Shown here: piece by piece, positions 34,640-44,972 of the stretch
Layout of the letters: each line of letters begins with the position of its first letter
Numbering within the stretch: the first letter of the stretch is position 1
NCBI RefSeq assembly: GCF_001653235.2
Contig: NC_035793.1
Span: 2,790,001 to 2,854,000, forward strand
Direction of reading: 5' to 3'
DNA length: 64,000 bases
Source of the DNA: Pochonia chlamydosporia 170
Taxonomy: Eukaryota > Ascomycota > Sordariomycetes > Hypocreales > Clavicipitaceae
The notes under the pieces: generated by a model
Told to the model about the DNA's origin: nothing
What the model saw: the letters and a program-made list of their open reading frames with translations, nothing else
The model's database searches: none
Program-made: the position numbers and the translations under genes

Positions 34640-36136
34640 GGGACAAGCTGGTTTGGTTTGACGTGATATGTTTGCATAGCTACCGGCGTTTTGGCATCTT
34701 GATGGGGATACCTTTGTGTTGGATATTTCAGGCGATTTCGTATGTAGGATTTGAATAAATTCAATCGTTTGTCTCTTCAAACCATGTCCTTGGCAATGTC
34801 GCTTGATACGGTGTTTGCCCTTGCGAGGTGTCGATTTAGTAGATGAGACTGGTGCTTCATCCCATCTCCAAGCTCAGCGCGTCGCTCAGACGGTACATTC
34901 CTCTCAAAGCCATACAAGCTCGATCTTTTATCCCAAAAGGTCCCTTTATCGATTTTCTGTCCCATCTCATAACTCCCACTCACACCCTCAAGTTGTTCGT
35001 CGCAACCCTCTCCCGCGGCATCGTCTCCCTCGTCCCATCTCCGGCATTCTTCTTCCGCTGCACCTTTCCCCAGTCCTGCATCTCAATCACAACAACCTTG
35101 CGCGGCGACGACGGCGCCTGCCGTACCCGCACGAACGTGAGGTCGCCGGAGAACATTTTGTTGTGTTTGTGCGGGGAGAAGCTGGGTTGATGCTGTTTGG
35201 AGTGTGTGCTATGGGCATTGGGGATCGTGGTGGTGAATAGCGCGCCACTTTGGGGCTTGGCTATTCACGTTTATTCATGGCGTTGGCGTTGTTGCACTGA
35301 ATGACGGAGTCTCTTTGATGGTTTTGTTGAATATTTTCTTTAAGGTGCTTTCAGGGTAGATTGATTTTATCGTCAGGCGGTTCTTTGCGGAGGAGAGTGT
35401 TCAGGATGGAACTTGGGTGATGGTTACTTGTTTTCTGAGATGCGGCTATTTGAGCCTTATGTAGTGATATCAGGCTATTTGGGAGGATTTCACGTTGGAC
35501 AGGATTGTCAAAGGATCTAGTTTGCTCGTTATGTTAGGCAGATGAGCACAAGATCCGGGTGCAAACCAGGCCATCGTCTGATACTTCCACTGCACGCAGC
35601 TCTATTGAAGACAACATTGAAGTTTGTAAATCAACACCGCAAACATACGATCCACCCAACTGTGCACTGATGCGAGGGAGAAGCTCTTCGTCGCATTCTA
35701 AGTTGCTAGTGCTTCCTTCTGTTGGGGCCAAGCATGCACCTATCTTGGGTTGCATGTGTCAAAGTGCGTCGTGCATGATGCGCTGCGCTGTCGACAATGC
35801 CGTCTTATGTGATATTACAGTCTATCTCGGGATGCTGATGGAGCCAGCTTGGTGAGAATACATGTCTGAATAGCCATCCAAGACTCGTAAATCACAGAAT
35901 ATTGTATATTATAAATGTATTTATTTCACTGTTTATATATAGCACATAAATTTCAGCCTCGACAGTCTGATCCGTCTGTGTAGACAAGATGACATGACGC
36001 CGTGACGGCTCATTCTGTATCTCCAAACGCCCATGGATATGCATGACTTCTCTGCGTTGTCGTTGTCGTACACCCTCCGCCTACAAGTACCCCTGGTCTC
36101 GGTGCGCCACCCTTCATTATCATTGACTGTCCGCAG
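34640..36136. other. Convergent spacer with one candidate small gene
   Basis: 1.5 kb between two convergent genes. Apart from the 58-codon minus-strand frame at 35156-34980 and an AT-rich stretch around 35895-35950 near the end of GPI12, nothing is supportable. Confidence 0.5.
34980..35156 (-). CDS. Candidate small basic protein (58 aa)
   Basis: An ATG at 35156 in good context (CAACAAAATG) opens a 58-codon frame with strong G/C preference at third positions, beginning MFSGDLTFVRVRQAPSSPRK and containing VVVIEMQDWGKVQRKKN. The stop at 34980-34982 overlaps a donor-like GTGTGAGT, so the frame could continue through an intron into downstream sequence. No family is recognised. The region also has an open frame on the other strand, so this may be fortuitous. 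Confidence 0.3.
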   Translation of the reverse strand: MFSGDLTFVRVRQAPSSPRKVVVIEMQDWGKVQRKKNAGDGTRETMPRERVATNNLRV

Positions 36137-37257
36137 TCATTTGCTCTTGACCTTTTCCAACCGCAAATCATTAATCACCATGTATCTGCTGAACGCAATG
36201 TAAAAGTACCTGAACCATACCATCTGGCTCTTGTGCGCCTGTGTCATGGCACCCATGGCCGTGGGCAGGCCTCCCTCTCCGATGAGCTGGCTCATAAACA
36301 CGAGGCCGCCTGGGTGTGCTTTGTCCTCGTGCCGCACGCCAATAGCCCATGAAGCCATGGTCGCAAATACGTCGAGAAATGCCGAGTACTTTCGCACGAC
36401 GTTGACGGTGCTCAGCGTGTAGAGGTCGACCGGGCATGTCCAGCCAGACTTGCCCCGCATGAGACCGGCCACGAATGCACGGGCGCCGTGATAAAGAGAT
36501 ATATGGTTTGGGTGCGACGACACGCCGCTGCCGTCAAAGGTGATTAGTACGTCGATGTTGGCGGTTGGTTTGGCGGAGTCGTCGCTTCGTTGTCTGCCGA
36601 GCTGCGGCGCAAAGGCGCTGCAGAGGAGAGTCGCGATTCGGTTTTCGTCCCATTTCGTGGTCATGGAGTCGGGGAAGTCAGTGCTGAATTAGAGAAAGGC
36701 AAACAGGCGTTAGCAAATAAAAGTCATCCGGAAGGTATACTGCGCAGCCCACACTGCAGAGGTGCAATTTGACAAGTGGGAAGCCAATGCGACGTACGGG
36801 TTGTCCACCACAAACACATCATCCTCGTCCCTCAAGCCCAAGTGCATGCCGCTCTTTACGAGCTCCTTCTTTCTCGTCTCTCCAAGCCCGTCCGCATTAC
36901 CTAGAAGAAGTGGAAAATAAAACATTAGCTGAAAGTTTCTTTCACGTGCGCAACGCCCAGCCTACGTTGAGCATGCTGGCTTGCTTAGCCTCGAGCCATT
37001 GGCTTTCAAGAACCACAGGGACATTTCATACCGGTGCTCAAACACAAGATCTTAACGTGGTTGCCGGTTTCAGGTCGCGTCAAAGCCAGTACCGTCGGAG
37101 CAAAGAACATGGCCTCGTCATCGGGGTGAGCAATGAGCAAGCAGATGCGCTTGTTGTTGAGAGCCGGGAATCGCGACTGAACCACGCTGACGGTGTACAT
37201 GTACAAAACGGGAACCACCACCACCAGGGTCGCCAGAAGACCGAGCACAGGGTCCAT
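36137..37257 (-). CDS. GPI12: N-acetylglucosaminyl-phosphatidylinositol de-N-acetylase (PIG-L/Gpi12)
   Basis: Three exons (37257-37032, 36900-36798, 36683-36137; introns 131 and 114 nt) encode 291 aa. The enzyme removes the acetyl group from GlcNAc-PI, the second step of GPI-anchor synthesis, on the cytosolic face of the ER (family knowledge). It has an N-terminal membrane anchor (residues ~4-24, [20 protein letters not shown]), the metal-binding AHPDDE motif at residues 43-48, [16 protein letters not shown] across the first junction, and the second metal-site histidines in SSHPNH (about 165-170). All LmbE-like signature residues are present. The 5' UTR carries a 16-T run on the coding strand. 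Confidence 0.95.
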
Positions 37258-38716
37258 GTTGGCGGCGAAGGGCTGGTGGTGATTGTAGGAAGTTGTTGAG
37301 AGAAGTTGCCCAAAAAAAAAAAAAAAAGACACGGGTCGAGAATCGAGAAGAACCAAGGGACGCAAGAGAGCTCGGAGGGGTTACCGCCACTTTGCGACGT
37401 GCAGGAAGCTTGGCTGGTGGCAGTTCCCAACCAGACAGACCAAAGAACAAAAAAAGGGTGGTGGTGTGTCTGATCCAATTGGATCAATTGAAGACGACAC
37501 ACCAGTCGTGAAGACAAAGATATATCTGGGAAGCGATATCTAAAACCGCAACGAACAACCCTTTTCGCAGAGGACGATGGTATGGATGTGGGAATGGGCA
37601 AACGTGGCCGCAAATGCCACCTTGCGATTTTGATAAGTCTGGTCTTTGTCGACAATGCCGGTCAAGTCCCTGGTCTCTTTTCCCTCGTCCGCCAGCCTTG
37701 GCCGCTCGACCCCTGGCTCGTTGAGCAATGTCTGGCTTGAACTGTGCTTCACGGAGCTACTGAGTCTGGTGCATTGGAGATGATTCTGCGTGCTAGCCGT
37801 TTTGGACCAGGAGCTTTTTGTCTGGGGAATTAGGGGACCACCAGGGGCGAGGCGTCTAATTTGGTGTTATTATGGATGGATGGATCGTCACGGTCGAGCC
37901 GACGAGAGACTAAAGGGTACAGGGGAGAGGTTTAAATTGGCTGCGGTTTGTGTCTCAATGCGCCAGCCGCTTCAAGTGAACGGATGCCATTCGTTTGGGT
38001 TACATCTACAAATAGCGGGAAGACCCTGCGTTGAATGAATTGAGCATCATCTGATGTTGTTGGGCACGTTATTGAGTGTTGGTTGGTGCCGGAAACTTCA
38101 AAGCTTCGACGCTGTTTTTAGCTGAAGAGTCAATAGACTTGCACAATGTTGGGCTTCATCCTTCCACATTGTCTTCCTTGCAGCTGCCATCCTCGCTTCA
38201 CTTGCATGAACCAAACAGGCACACATGCAAAGATGCTGGGGCGCATTCTAAAGGCAACCTGGCCTTTATCAGCACGATTCGATGCTGAACAGACGATGCC
38301 CCTGAAATGCCCAGCTTTGTGGATGAACCAACTTGACCCTGGTCCTGGGCCATCCGTCTGGCCTAGTGGCAGACATCAATATGGATATTGGTGGCCGCAT
38401 CTGGACTGTCCGCTGATGTCATTTGCTGGCCGGGCACTGGGTCTTTTACAGGGCACGGGGCGTGGTTGCAGCTCCTGTCGGCCTACCAAGCTCAAGCTCT
38501 CATTCGACCAGACACGACAATCTGCACACGTCAACCGTTTACCGAGAGCCTCAAACTAGCTCCGTCATTTTAGGCTCGTCCATGCTACATCGTCACGAGA
38601 CCATCTTCAATTAATTGAAGTATTCCACCGACTTTTCATGCTGTTTATCGGCCAATCGAGTCGATCGGCCTTTCTTAACCCAATTGACCAAAATATACAG
38701 ACCACTTAGTACCATC
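37258..38716. other. Divergent spacer, GPI12 to four-TM protein
   Basis: 1.46 kb. It contains the A16/T16 homopolymer (37312-37327) in the GPI12 leader and a GATGGATG run near 37873. No supportable gene. Confidence 0.6.
37312..37327 (+). repeat. A homopolymer (16 A)
   Basis: Sixteen A on the plus strand, T on the GPI12 coding strand, beginning 55 bp upstream of the GPI12 start codon, where poly(dA:dT) commonly keeps promoters nucleosome-poor. Confidence 0.85.
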
Positions 38717-39467
38717 ATGGTACAGACACGCAGAGAACGGCAAGGCGCCAACATCAAGCTTCGCCAACCCGATCGATCCGGCCCATCAGAAAAGACCTTG
38801 CTAGACTTTGCCGACGAGCGAAAACTATTCCAACAGGCCCAACAACGCGAGAAAGAGCTGGCAAAGAAGAAGCCCAGCGCAGCTCAAAATGACGACGAGG
38901 GCGAGGACGAGGACGAGGACGATGACGACGGCGAAGTCCCCATGCTATCTCCTGGCGCAGAGCGAGTTCTGGAGGCTGCTTTGTGGACTGCTACCATTGC
39001 TATGCTCCATTTTACGTTTGACGTGCTGGTACAGAACCAATATGGCCGGGATATTAGTTGGCCAGAGGTCTGCATGAGGACCGGTCGAGCATGGCTAGGT
39101 ACTGTCCCCTAACAACGGACCGCACCTGTCAGCTGGTACAGCACGTACTAACTCGATATTCCCAGTGTTTCTCTTCTTATTCTATTTTCTGCATCCTTTC
39201 GAGTCCAATGCTGTCTTTATACCCGGCTTACCCAGCCGATATCAGCCGCACCTGCGCCAGGCCGTTTTCTTCACAATGAGCGTTGCATCTGGGTGCTATC
39301 TCATCTACATTTCCAACACCTACGGTTACCTGGCTACAATGAAACAAGCGCCACCGTTGGGGTGCCTATGGCTTTGGGCAGTCGTGGAATTGGACCTCGT
39401 ATGGGGCTGTGTTAGCCTGCTCATTGCGGCGGCTTTCCTCAAGCAGGGAGGCTACGAGATTAAATGA
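38717..39467 (+). CDS. Conserved fungal four-TM membrane protein, function unknown
   Basis: Two exons (38717-39098 and 39166-39467; 67-nt intron with an ACTAAC branch site) encode 227 aa. The N-terminal ~75 residues are hydrophilic and end in an Asp/Glu run (DDEGEDEDEDDDDGE). Four hydrophobic segments follow: ALWTATIAMLHFTFDVLV, VFLFLFYFLHPF, AVFFTMSVASGCYLIYI, and a C-terminal span in LWLWAVVELDLVWGCVSLLI. The motif MKQAPPLGCLWLWAVVE looks conserved in ascomycete homologues I remember only as domain-of-unknown-function proteins. An ER/nuclear-envelope location is a guess. Its stop is 58 bp from that of the convergent gene. Confidence 0.85.
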
Positions 39468-39525
39468 AGGACAACACCGGCTATGGTGAGATTTTCCAGA
39501 TTAACTTGTTTTCACAAATGCAGTT

Positions 39526-40278
39526 TCAGGACCTAATGGCGCTATAGATATATGACTTCCTCCTTGCAGATTCGTCATCAGTCGCAAGCTCATCCATATG
39601 GACTGACTGCCGGTTCCTGACAAGAAGCTGTTGTAATAAATTTTCCAGACGACGGTAATCTTCTTTACGACCTTCGGCGACCCCATCCATCTTTCTGGAA
39701 TTCTCGTCCGTCTTGAACTCCCCCCACTTCGTCCTCGCTTCCAGGTCGCTCAAGCGAGACGAAATCATGCTCATTTGGAGGAACTGTACCCGTGCAGTCA
39801 ACGCTTCCCGCTGTCGCACCAGCTCCAAAGCCTTGGTTCGTACCGACATCCAAGCCATACCGACAGAGGTGCCACGCTTCCAACTTGGGACCAATGTCCA
39901 CCGACCGTCCCGATCACTGGGACCTCGGGGACTACTAGCTTTAACCTCAACTTCTGCCACCAAATCGAGCAGTCGTTGCTCCAGATTAATCAAATCTTCC
40001 ATAACGAAGGAATACATTTGATATTCCCGTTGGCGGGCGTTTACCATCCCATTGTGTGCATGCTGCGCTCCCAGAGTTCTCAAAAGGTCGCTGAGCCAGG
40101 TAGATTCAGTCTTGTACCACGACAGTGACGTTTTCACCCGAAAGTACTCATCATCGCTATTGCGAAGGTACGTGAGACGGGCATAAATAGCTGCTGCAAT
40201 GGCAACAACAAAGGTCAATATGCCGACAATGTTGGACGTAACTGATAGTGGCGAGTCCTGTTGACCAGCCGAGTCCAT
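39526..40278 (-). CDS. Single-pass membrane protein with long coiled coil, function unknown
   Basis: Intronless, 250 aa. One TM helix lies near the N-terminus (residues ~17-37, NIVGILTFVVAIAAAIYARL). It is followed by a mostly helical, charged region with heptad-like stretches (MEDLINLEQRLLDLVAEVEV; ALELVRQREALTARVQFLQM; DYRRLENLLQQLLVRNR). No catalytic motif. Similar proteins in Sordariomycetes are annotated as hypothetical. Convergent with the four-TM gene and divergent from the Ras-like gene across a 607-bp spacer. Confidence 0.75.
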   Translation of the reverse strand: MDSAGQQDSPLSVTSNIVGILTFVVAIAAAIYARLTYLRNSDDEYFRVKTSLSWYKTESTWLSDLLRTLGAQHAHNGMVNARQREYQMYSFVMEDLINLEQRLLDLVAEVEVKASSPRGPSDRDGRWTLVPSWKRGTSVGMAWMSVRTKALELVRQREALTARVQFLQMSMISSRLSDLEARTKWGEFKTDENSRKMDGVAEGRKEDYRRLENLLQQLLVRNRQSVHMDELATDDESARRKSYIYSAIRS

Positions 40279-40885
40279 CGTCGTTGTAACTCAGACTCCC
40301 TTTTTCCAGTGCGATGTTGATGGCTAGAATCGACTCATCGTAGTCTTGTCGCAATAGCCCGAAGTAGTCCTCAAATATGGCGGCAAACAGGATGGTTCAT
40401 GTCATTGCGTGTAATTGAATCTTCGTTGCTGGTGATGCAGGTACAAAATGTCGTTGCTGGATCGATCGGGCGCATCAGCTGGGAAGATGAAGCCAATAAA
40501 TCTGCCTATCACGTGATGTGATACTCTTTTCAGTTGACTTTTCGCGGTCAACGGCTGATATCATGATTGTCTTCGTGTTGATTGACGAATACGAATCGTT
40601 CTCAGCCTTTGCGGTGACATGTTTTATCGGGGGCTTAACTTGTCAAGTTGGTGTTAGTCGCACAAGGCACCAGACTTGTTCATTTGAATTTAGCCAAGAC
40701 CGAATACAAGGAGCTTGTTGCTCCCCACAGCGGCTAGTCCCTCCCGCCTCACCACCTGCACCACCTGGACGATAGGCGGCACATGCATGCTCCATCACAT
40801 GTGCACTCTGCTGAACTGACCTCCCACTGCATTCATCTTTGAAATTTCGAAATTCTTGCCACCAGTATACCCGGAGCACTACACC
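40279..40885. other. Divergent promoter region
   Basis: 607 bp between the coiled-coil membrane protein (minus) and the Ras-like gene (plus). No gene; both promoters must lie here. Confidence 0.6.
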
Positions 40886-41679
40886 ATGAAGCTCCTCACA
40901 AGGACCAAAAAACAAGTTACAGTGAGTTACCACCTAAGTCCCTGGTCACCGACCTACACTAATGACTACCAGAACCCACCCAACATTTACAAGACAATGA
41001 TCCTTGGCACAGCCGGAAGTGGTGTCACAACCTTAACTCGAACATTCATATGGGAATGCTACTACGATGACCCGACCATTGAAGGTTCACCAGTCTACAA
41101 TCACTTCAGCCATCTTGTCAACCACACTGACCACCAAGTAGACAGCTACCGCAAAAGAATATCAATTGACAACGAACAAGTGATTTTAGAAGTCCTAGAT
41201 CTAGGAAGCTACACCCATGACGAAGCTGGAAGCGCTCTAAGAAAACTGTACATGAAAGACAGTGAGGGTTTCATGTTAGTATACTCGATTACGTCGCGAG
41301 AAAGCTTTCGGGGGCTAGATGCAATTAGGAGCGAGATTCTTGACGATAGAAACAGATCCGCGGTCCCTTTTGTTCTGGTTGCCAGTAAGTCGGATTTGGA
41401 GGAGCAGCGGGTAGTATCTCACCAGGGTATGTTTGTGAGGGAATGATGGGGATATTTTCGTGCTAATTTTCTGGAATAGAAGGCGAGGAGCTGGCGCTGT
41501 CGTGGGAGTGTCCTTACTTGACGACGAATGCGACCATATACGATGATGCTATACAGGGTCCTTTTGAACAAATGGTTCGAGAGATTCGCAAATCGAGAGA
41601 GGGCGCCAAGACGCCTCGCGTAGAGGAACGAGGTGACAGGCGAAAGACCAGGTCACTTGGTGATTGCATGATATTGTAG
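40886..41679 (+). CDS. Ras-like protein with degenerate GTP-binding motifs and a CaaX box
   Basis: Three exons (40886-40921, 40973-41426, 41480-41679) give 229 aa. Overall layout is Ras: effector-loop-like DDPTIEGS, then LYMKDSEGFMLVYSITSRESF, matching Ras closely, EGEELALSWECPYL and VREIRK. The GTP-binding elements have drifted. The P-loop is GTAGSGVTT with Val30 where the essential lysine should be, the DTAGQ switch II is replaced by DLGSYTHDE, NKxD is SKSD, and TSAK is TNAT. The C-terminus is CMIL, an intact CaaX box with terminal Leu, which predicts geranylgeranylation and membrane attachment. This suggests a pseudo-GTPase; true Ras2/Rsr1 orthologues keep the lysine. The first intron (51 nt, GTGAGT..CTACCAG) is a multiple of three and open, so a 17-residue longer form is possible. 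Confidence 0.85.
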
Positions 41680-41907
41680 AGTGACATTCAATTCAATCTT
41701 GCGCGTGCCTTAAAGTCAATGTATGCCTATATAAATTCGCTATGCAAATGTATGCATGTATCATTCCGAGACGTCATCCTCATGCTCAGATCTCCTTCAC
41801 CCCTACCCAACCAGACAGATGCCTTGTAACACTGCGACTGAAAATATGCTAGAAATATGATGAGACACCAGCCAAATCTATAAACAGTTGCAAAACCCTG
41901 GTCTCAA

Positions 41908-44900
41908 TTACCCTTTTCTCTGAGGCTCTGCAAATCGAATACCTTTCCTTGCAGGTGGGACTCTTTCCGTTCCCTCGTCCTCCGAATCGCTATCTTCTTC
42001 TGCTGCGGGACCACCCATGCCTAATGCTGCCTGTCGTCGGCGTCTTTCTGCTGGAGTTTCACCAGTTTCATCGCCTTCTTTCTCCTCACTACTAGCCTGG
42101 CTGGCAAGAACTGCCAGGCGGCGTCTGCGCTCCACCGCCGTTTCGCCCTGTTCCTCGGATGGATGATCGCGTCGGCCGCGTGGTGGTTCAACAGATGAAG
42201 GTAGCTTTCGGGTTGGCGAGATGGAGACGGATCGTTTGCCCGCAGCCCGGCTGCTCTCTCCGTTGCTACTACTGCTGCCACTGCCACTGCCACTGCCACT
42301 CTCAGCATCATGCTCGCGAATTGTCGGAACAGGGCGCTGTGGTTGAGTTGGCTGGGTTTGGCCAGGTTTCACAGGGAGGTCTTGTCTGGCGATGGACTTG
42401 AGGGCATTCGAGGCATTGGAGTGATCGACAACTTCGTTGCGAGTGCCAGTGTCCAGCTTTTGGACTTCTCTGATAAAGTCTTCCTTGGTCATGCGTCTTC
42501 CTACACCGCCGATGGTGAACCTGATCTTCTTATCGTCGTCATCATCCTGCTGTTGTTGGGCTACACTCTTGCGCCTGGCTCCATCACCACGTTGACCAAA
42601 GCCTGTCCAGCCAGGCTTGAACTGAGGCTTGCTTGATGACTGCTGAACACCGGCTTGGCCCTCTTCCGCGGCAGAAGCTGTGTTCTTTTCGCCCTGGCGC
42701 GCGAGAGCACCCAAGCCGAGATATTTAAGGCTTGCGCCAAGAAGGTCGCTTTCTTGGCCGTCAGGCTTGGATGATGGCAGCTCATATGTTTTGACGACTT
42801 CGCCATCTTCGTCTTCAACGATGATCTGGAGGGCAAAATGTCAGTAATGAAACAAAATCACCAGTTTGCATTTGATGAGGGTGGACTAACCATGTTGCCG
42901 AATTGGTAGGCACGGGCTGGCTCATGTCGACGGTCGCTCTTGCCTTTGTCCTTACGCTTCTCTACCTCGGACGAATAATATTCGCTCATCTTGCGTCGCC
43001 AACCTCCACGTCTCCAGCCTGTCGACGATTCGGCCTCTGGCTTGGCACTGGCAGGCAGCGTCAATTTCTCGGGCTTGGCCTCTTCCGCTTGCTCCCCCTG
43101 AGGGCTCGGCTGCATATCGAGAACTTCGCCATCTTCGTTCTCAAACACCAGGTGACTACCTTCGTCATAAACATTGATCTGAGGAGACTGAACTTGGCCG
43201 GACTCGGCTTGCTCTTCGGCTGCACCGCGCTTTTCTTTGTCTTGCTCGTCGGAAATCATGGTCGAGTCGGTGGTTTCTCGAGTCGGCGGCGAAGGTTCCT
43301 TCTCTGATACATCATTTTGCGAGGGTCTGTTGGGGAAGATGGCTGACTGGCTAATCGGCCCACCAGGTCCAATTCCATCATCCCATTTTTTGTGCTTGCG
43401 TTTCCTGGAGACAAGTGAGGAGGTCCGACTACCAGGACGGCTGTGTCCGTCCTCATCCTTCTGTCGACGTAAGAAACCTGTTGGTGGGGCAAGAGTACCA
43501 GGTGGGAACTCCGGATCTTTGAGATCCTCAAGGGACGTTTCTGACATGGTCTTGGCCATGGACCTAGATTGAGAGGATATTCTAGGCAACCTATTCATCC
43601 ATGATGGCCCATCTTCTGGGGCTGCGGTATAGGACATCGTCAGTGTCAGGGTGTTGATTCGTTTTCCCAAGGTGAAGACAGCTATCGACGACCCGTGGAT
43701 GAGAATAGAGGAAATAACGAGGAACGTCACAATTGGCCAGACCAGGTATATGAGATCGAAGTGTGGTGCATTCGGCGGAGGGAGTTCTCCCAAAGGCACC
43801 GGCTCCTCATGCTCCAATTCTGCTCGTGCAAGAATGGCAACGAATATTGCGCCGACGCCTATGGGGCCAAAATGCCCGGCAAAGAGAGCTTCTCTCCAAT
43901 TCTTGACGTCTGGTATGAATGGTTTGAGTGCCATCATAATGGGAATACGACGGAATAACAGCACAAAAATGGCAATGACCACAAGGCGCCACGCCACCAT
44001 ACCGAATCGACCGTCATTGTACTGCTCCCAGGGGATGATGGTGCCGAAATAAACAAAGTATGTCAAGTTGAGAAGCAAGTCAATAACGTTGGAAACGTGT
44101 GACTCCTCTGTCTTTTCGCCGAACCATCCGTCGTTGGAAAAGCCGACTCCAGCTGCAAAGCCAACCAGCAAATCGTCTACGCCGAGGATACTCCCCGAAC
44201 CGGCGCAAAATAGGGCAACGACGAAGTAGAATACGAGGAAACTTTCACGATCGATCAAATCGTGAGATTCAGCGTACCTGATACCATGGCGGGCAATGTA
44301 ACCGATGACGAAGCCGTAGATAGCGCCAAAGATGCACTCGTACAAGACCACATAGACGATAAAGTGAAAACTGACCTCTCCAGCACTTCTGTTGTACTGG
44401 ATGAGATAGAGGGAGAGATAAATAAACGGGAAAGCCATGCCGTCGTTGCAACCAGACTCGGCGGAAAGAAGATCTCTCAAATGTTTGGGCACTCGCTTTG
44501 CGAACTTGCCTTTACCAACAACCGAAGAGGCCAAAACGGGGTCAGTGGCGGTTACGCATGCCGCAACTACTAGCGAATCGAGCCAAGTTAGAGCTGGTAT
44601 CATCCACCAGACGAATAAACTTGTCAGAAGCCATCCCGCAGTCATGACCGGAACCAGGAGGAAGACAACAGATTTCCAGTGCCTTTCCATGTAAAACTTG
44701 GGCAATTCGACACCGACGGCGAAACATTGGACGACAAGGACAATGCGAGAAAACTCGACGGTGACGATATCGGTATTGCCCCATGAATTTGGGTCGATAA
44801 GATTGGCGGCATGCGGTCCGAAGATGACGCCGCAGAGGGTAGCGACGGTAGCTTCACCAATGTACATACGCTCCTTGATAAAGGAGGAACAGAGCATGAA

Positions 44901-44972
44901 CAAGGTGGTGAAGCCACCGAGAATGATGTACACCAAGTGAGGCTTGGTGATGTCAAGATGATCCCAAGCCAT
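41908..44972 (-). CDS. NHA1: Plasma-membrane alkali-cation/H+ antiporter (Nha1/Sod2 type)
   Basis: Two exons (44972-42891 and 42825-41908; 65-nt intron) encode 999 aa. It exports Na+, Li+ and K+ against H+ at the plasma membrane, maintaining pH and salt tolerance (family knowledge). Residues 1-~440 form the 12-13-helix transport domain with the cation-site ATDPVLASSVVG and ESGCNDGMAFPF signatures. The rest is a long hydrophilic cytosolic tail, as in fungal Nha1, with repeated FENEDGEVLDMQ and IIVEDEDGEVVKTYELPS blocks on either side of the intron. The junction joins YQFGNM to IIVEDEDGE in frame, giving the tail block its expected continuity. Start chosen as the first ATG before the first helix (MAWDHLDITKPHLVYIILGG). 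Confidence 0.95.

Noticed and set aside
42561..42836. Separate minus-strand gene downstream of NHA1
   Set aside because: The 41908-42825 frame joins the NHA1 exon through a clean 65-nt GT-AG intron and carries the second tail block, so it is the NHA1 C-terminus.
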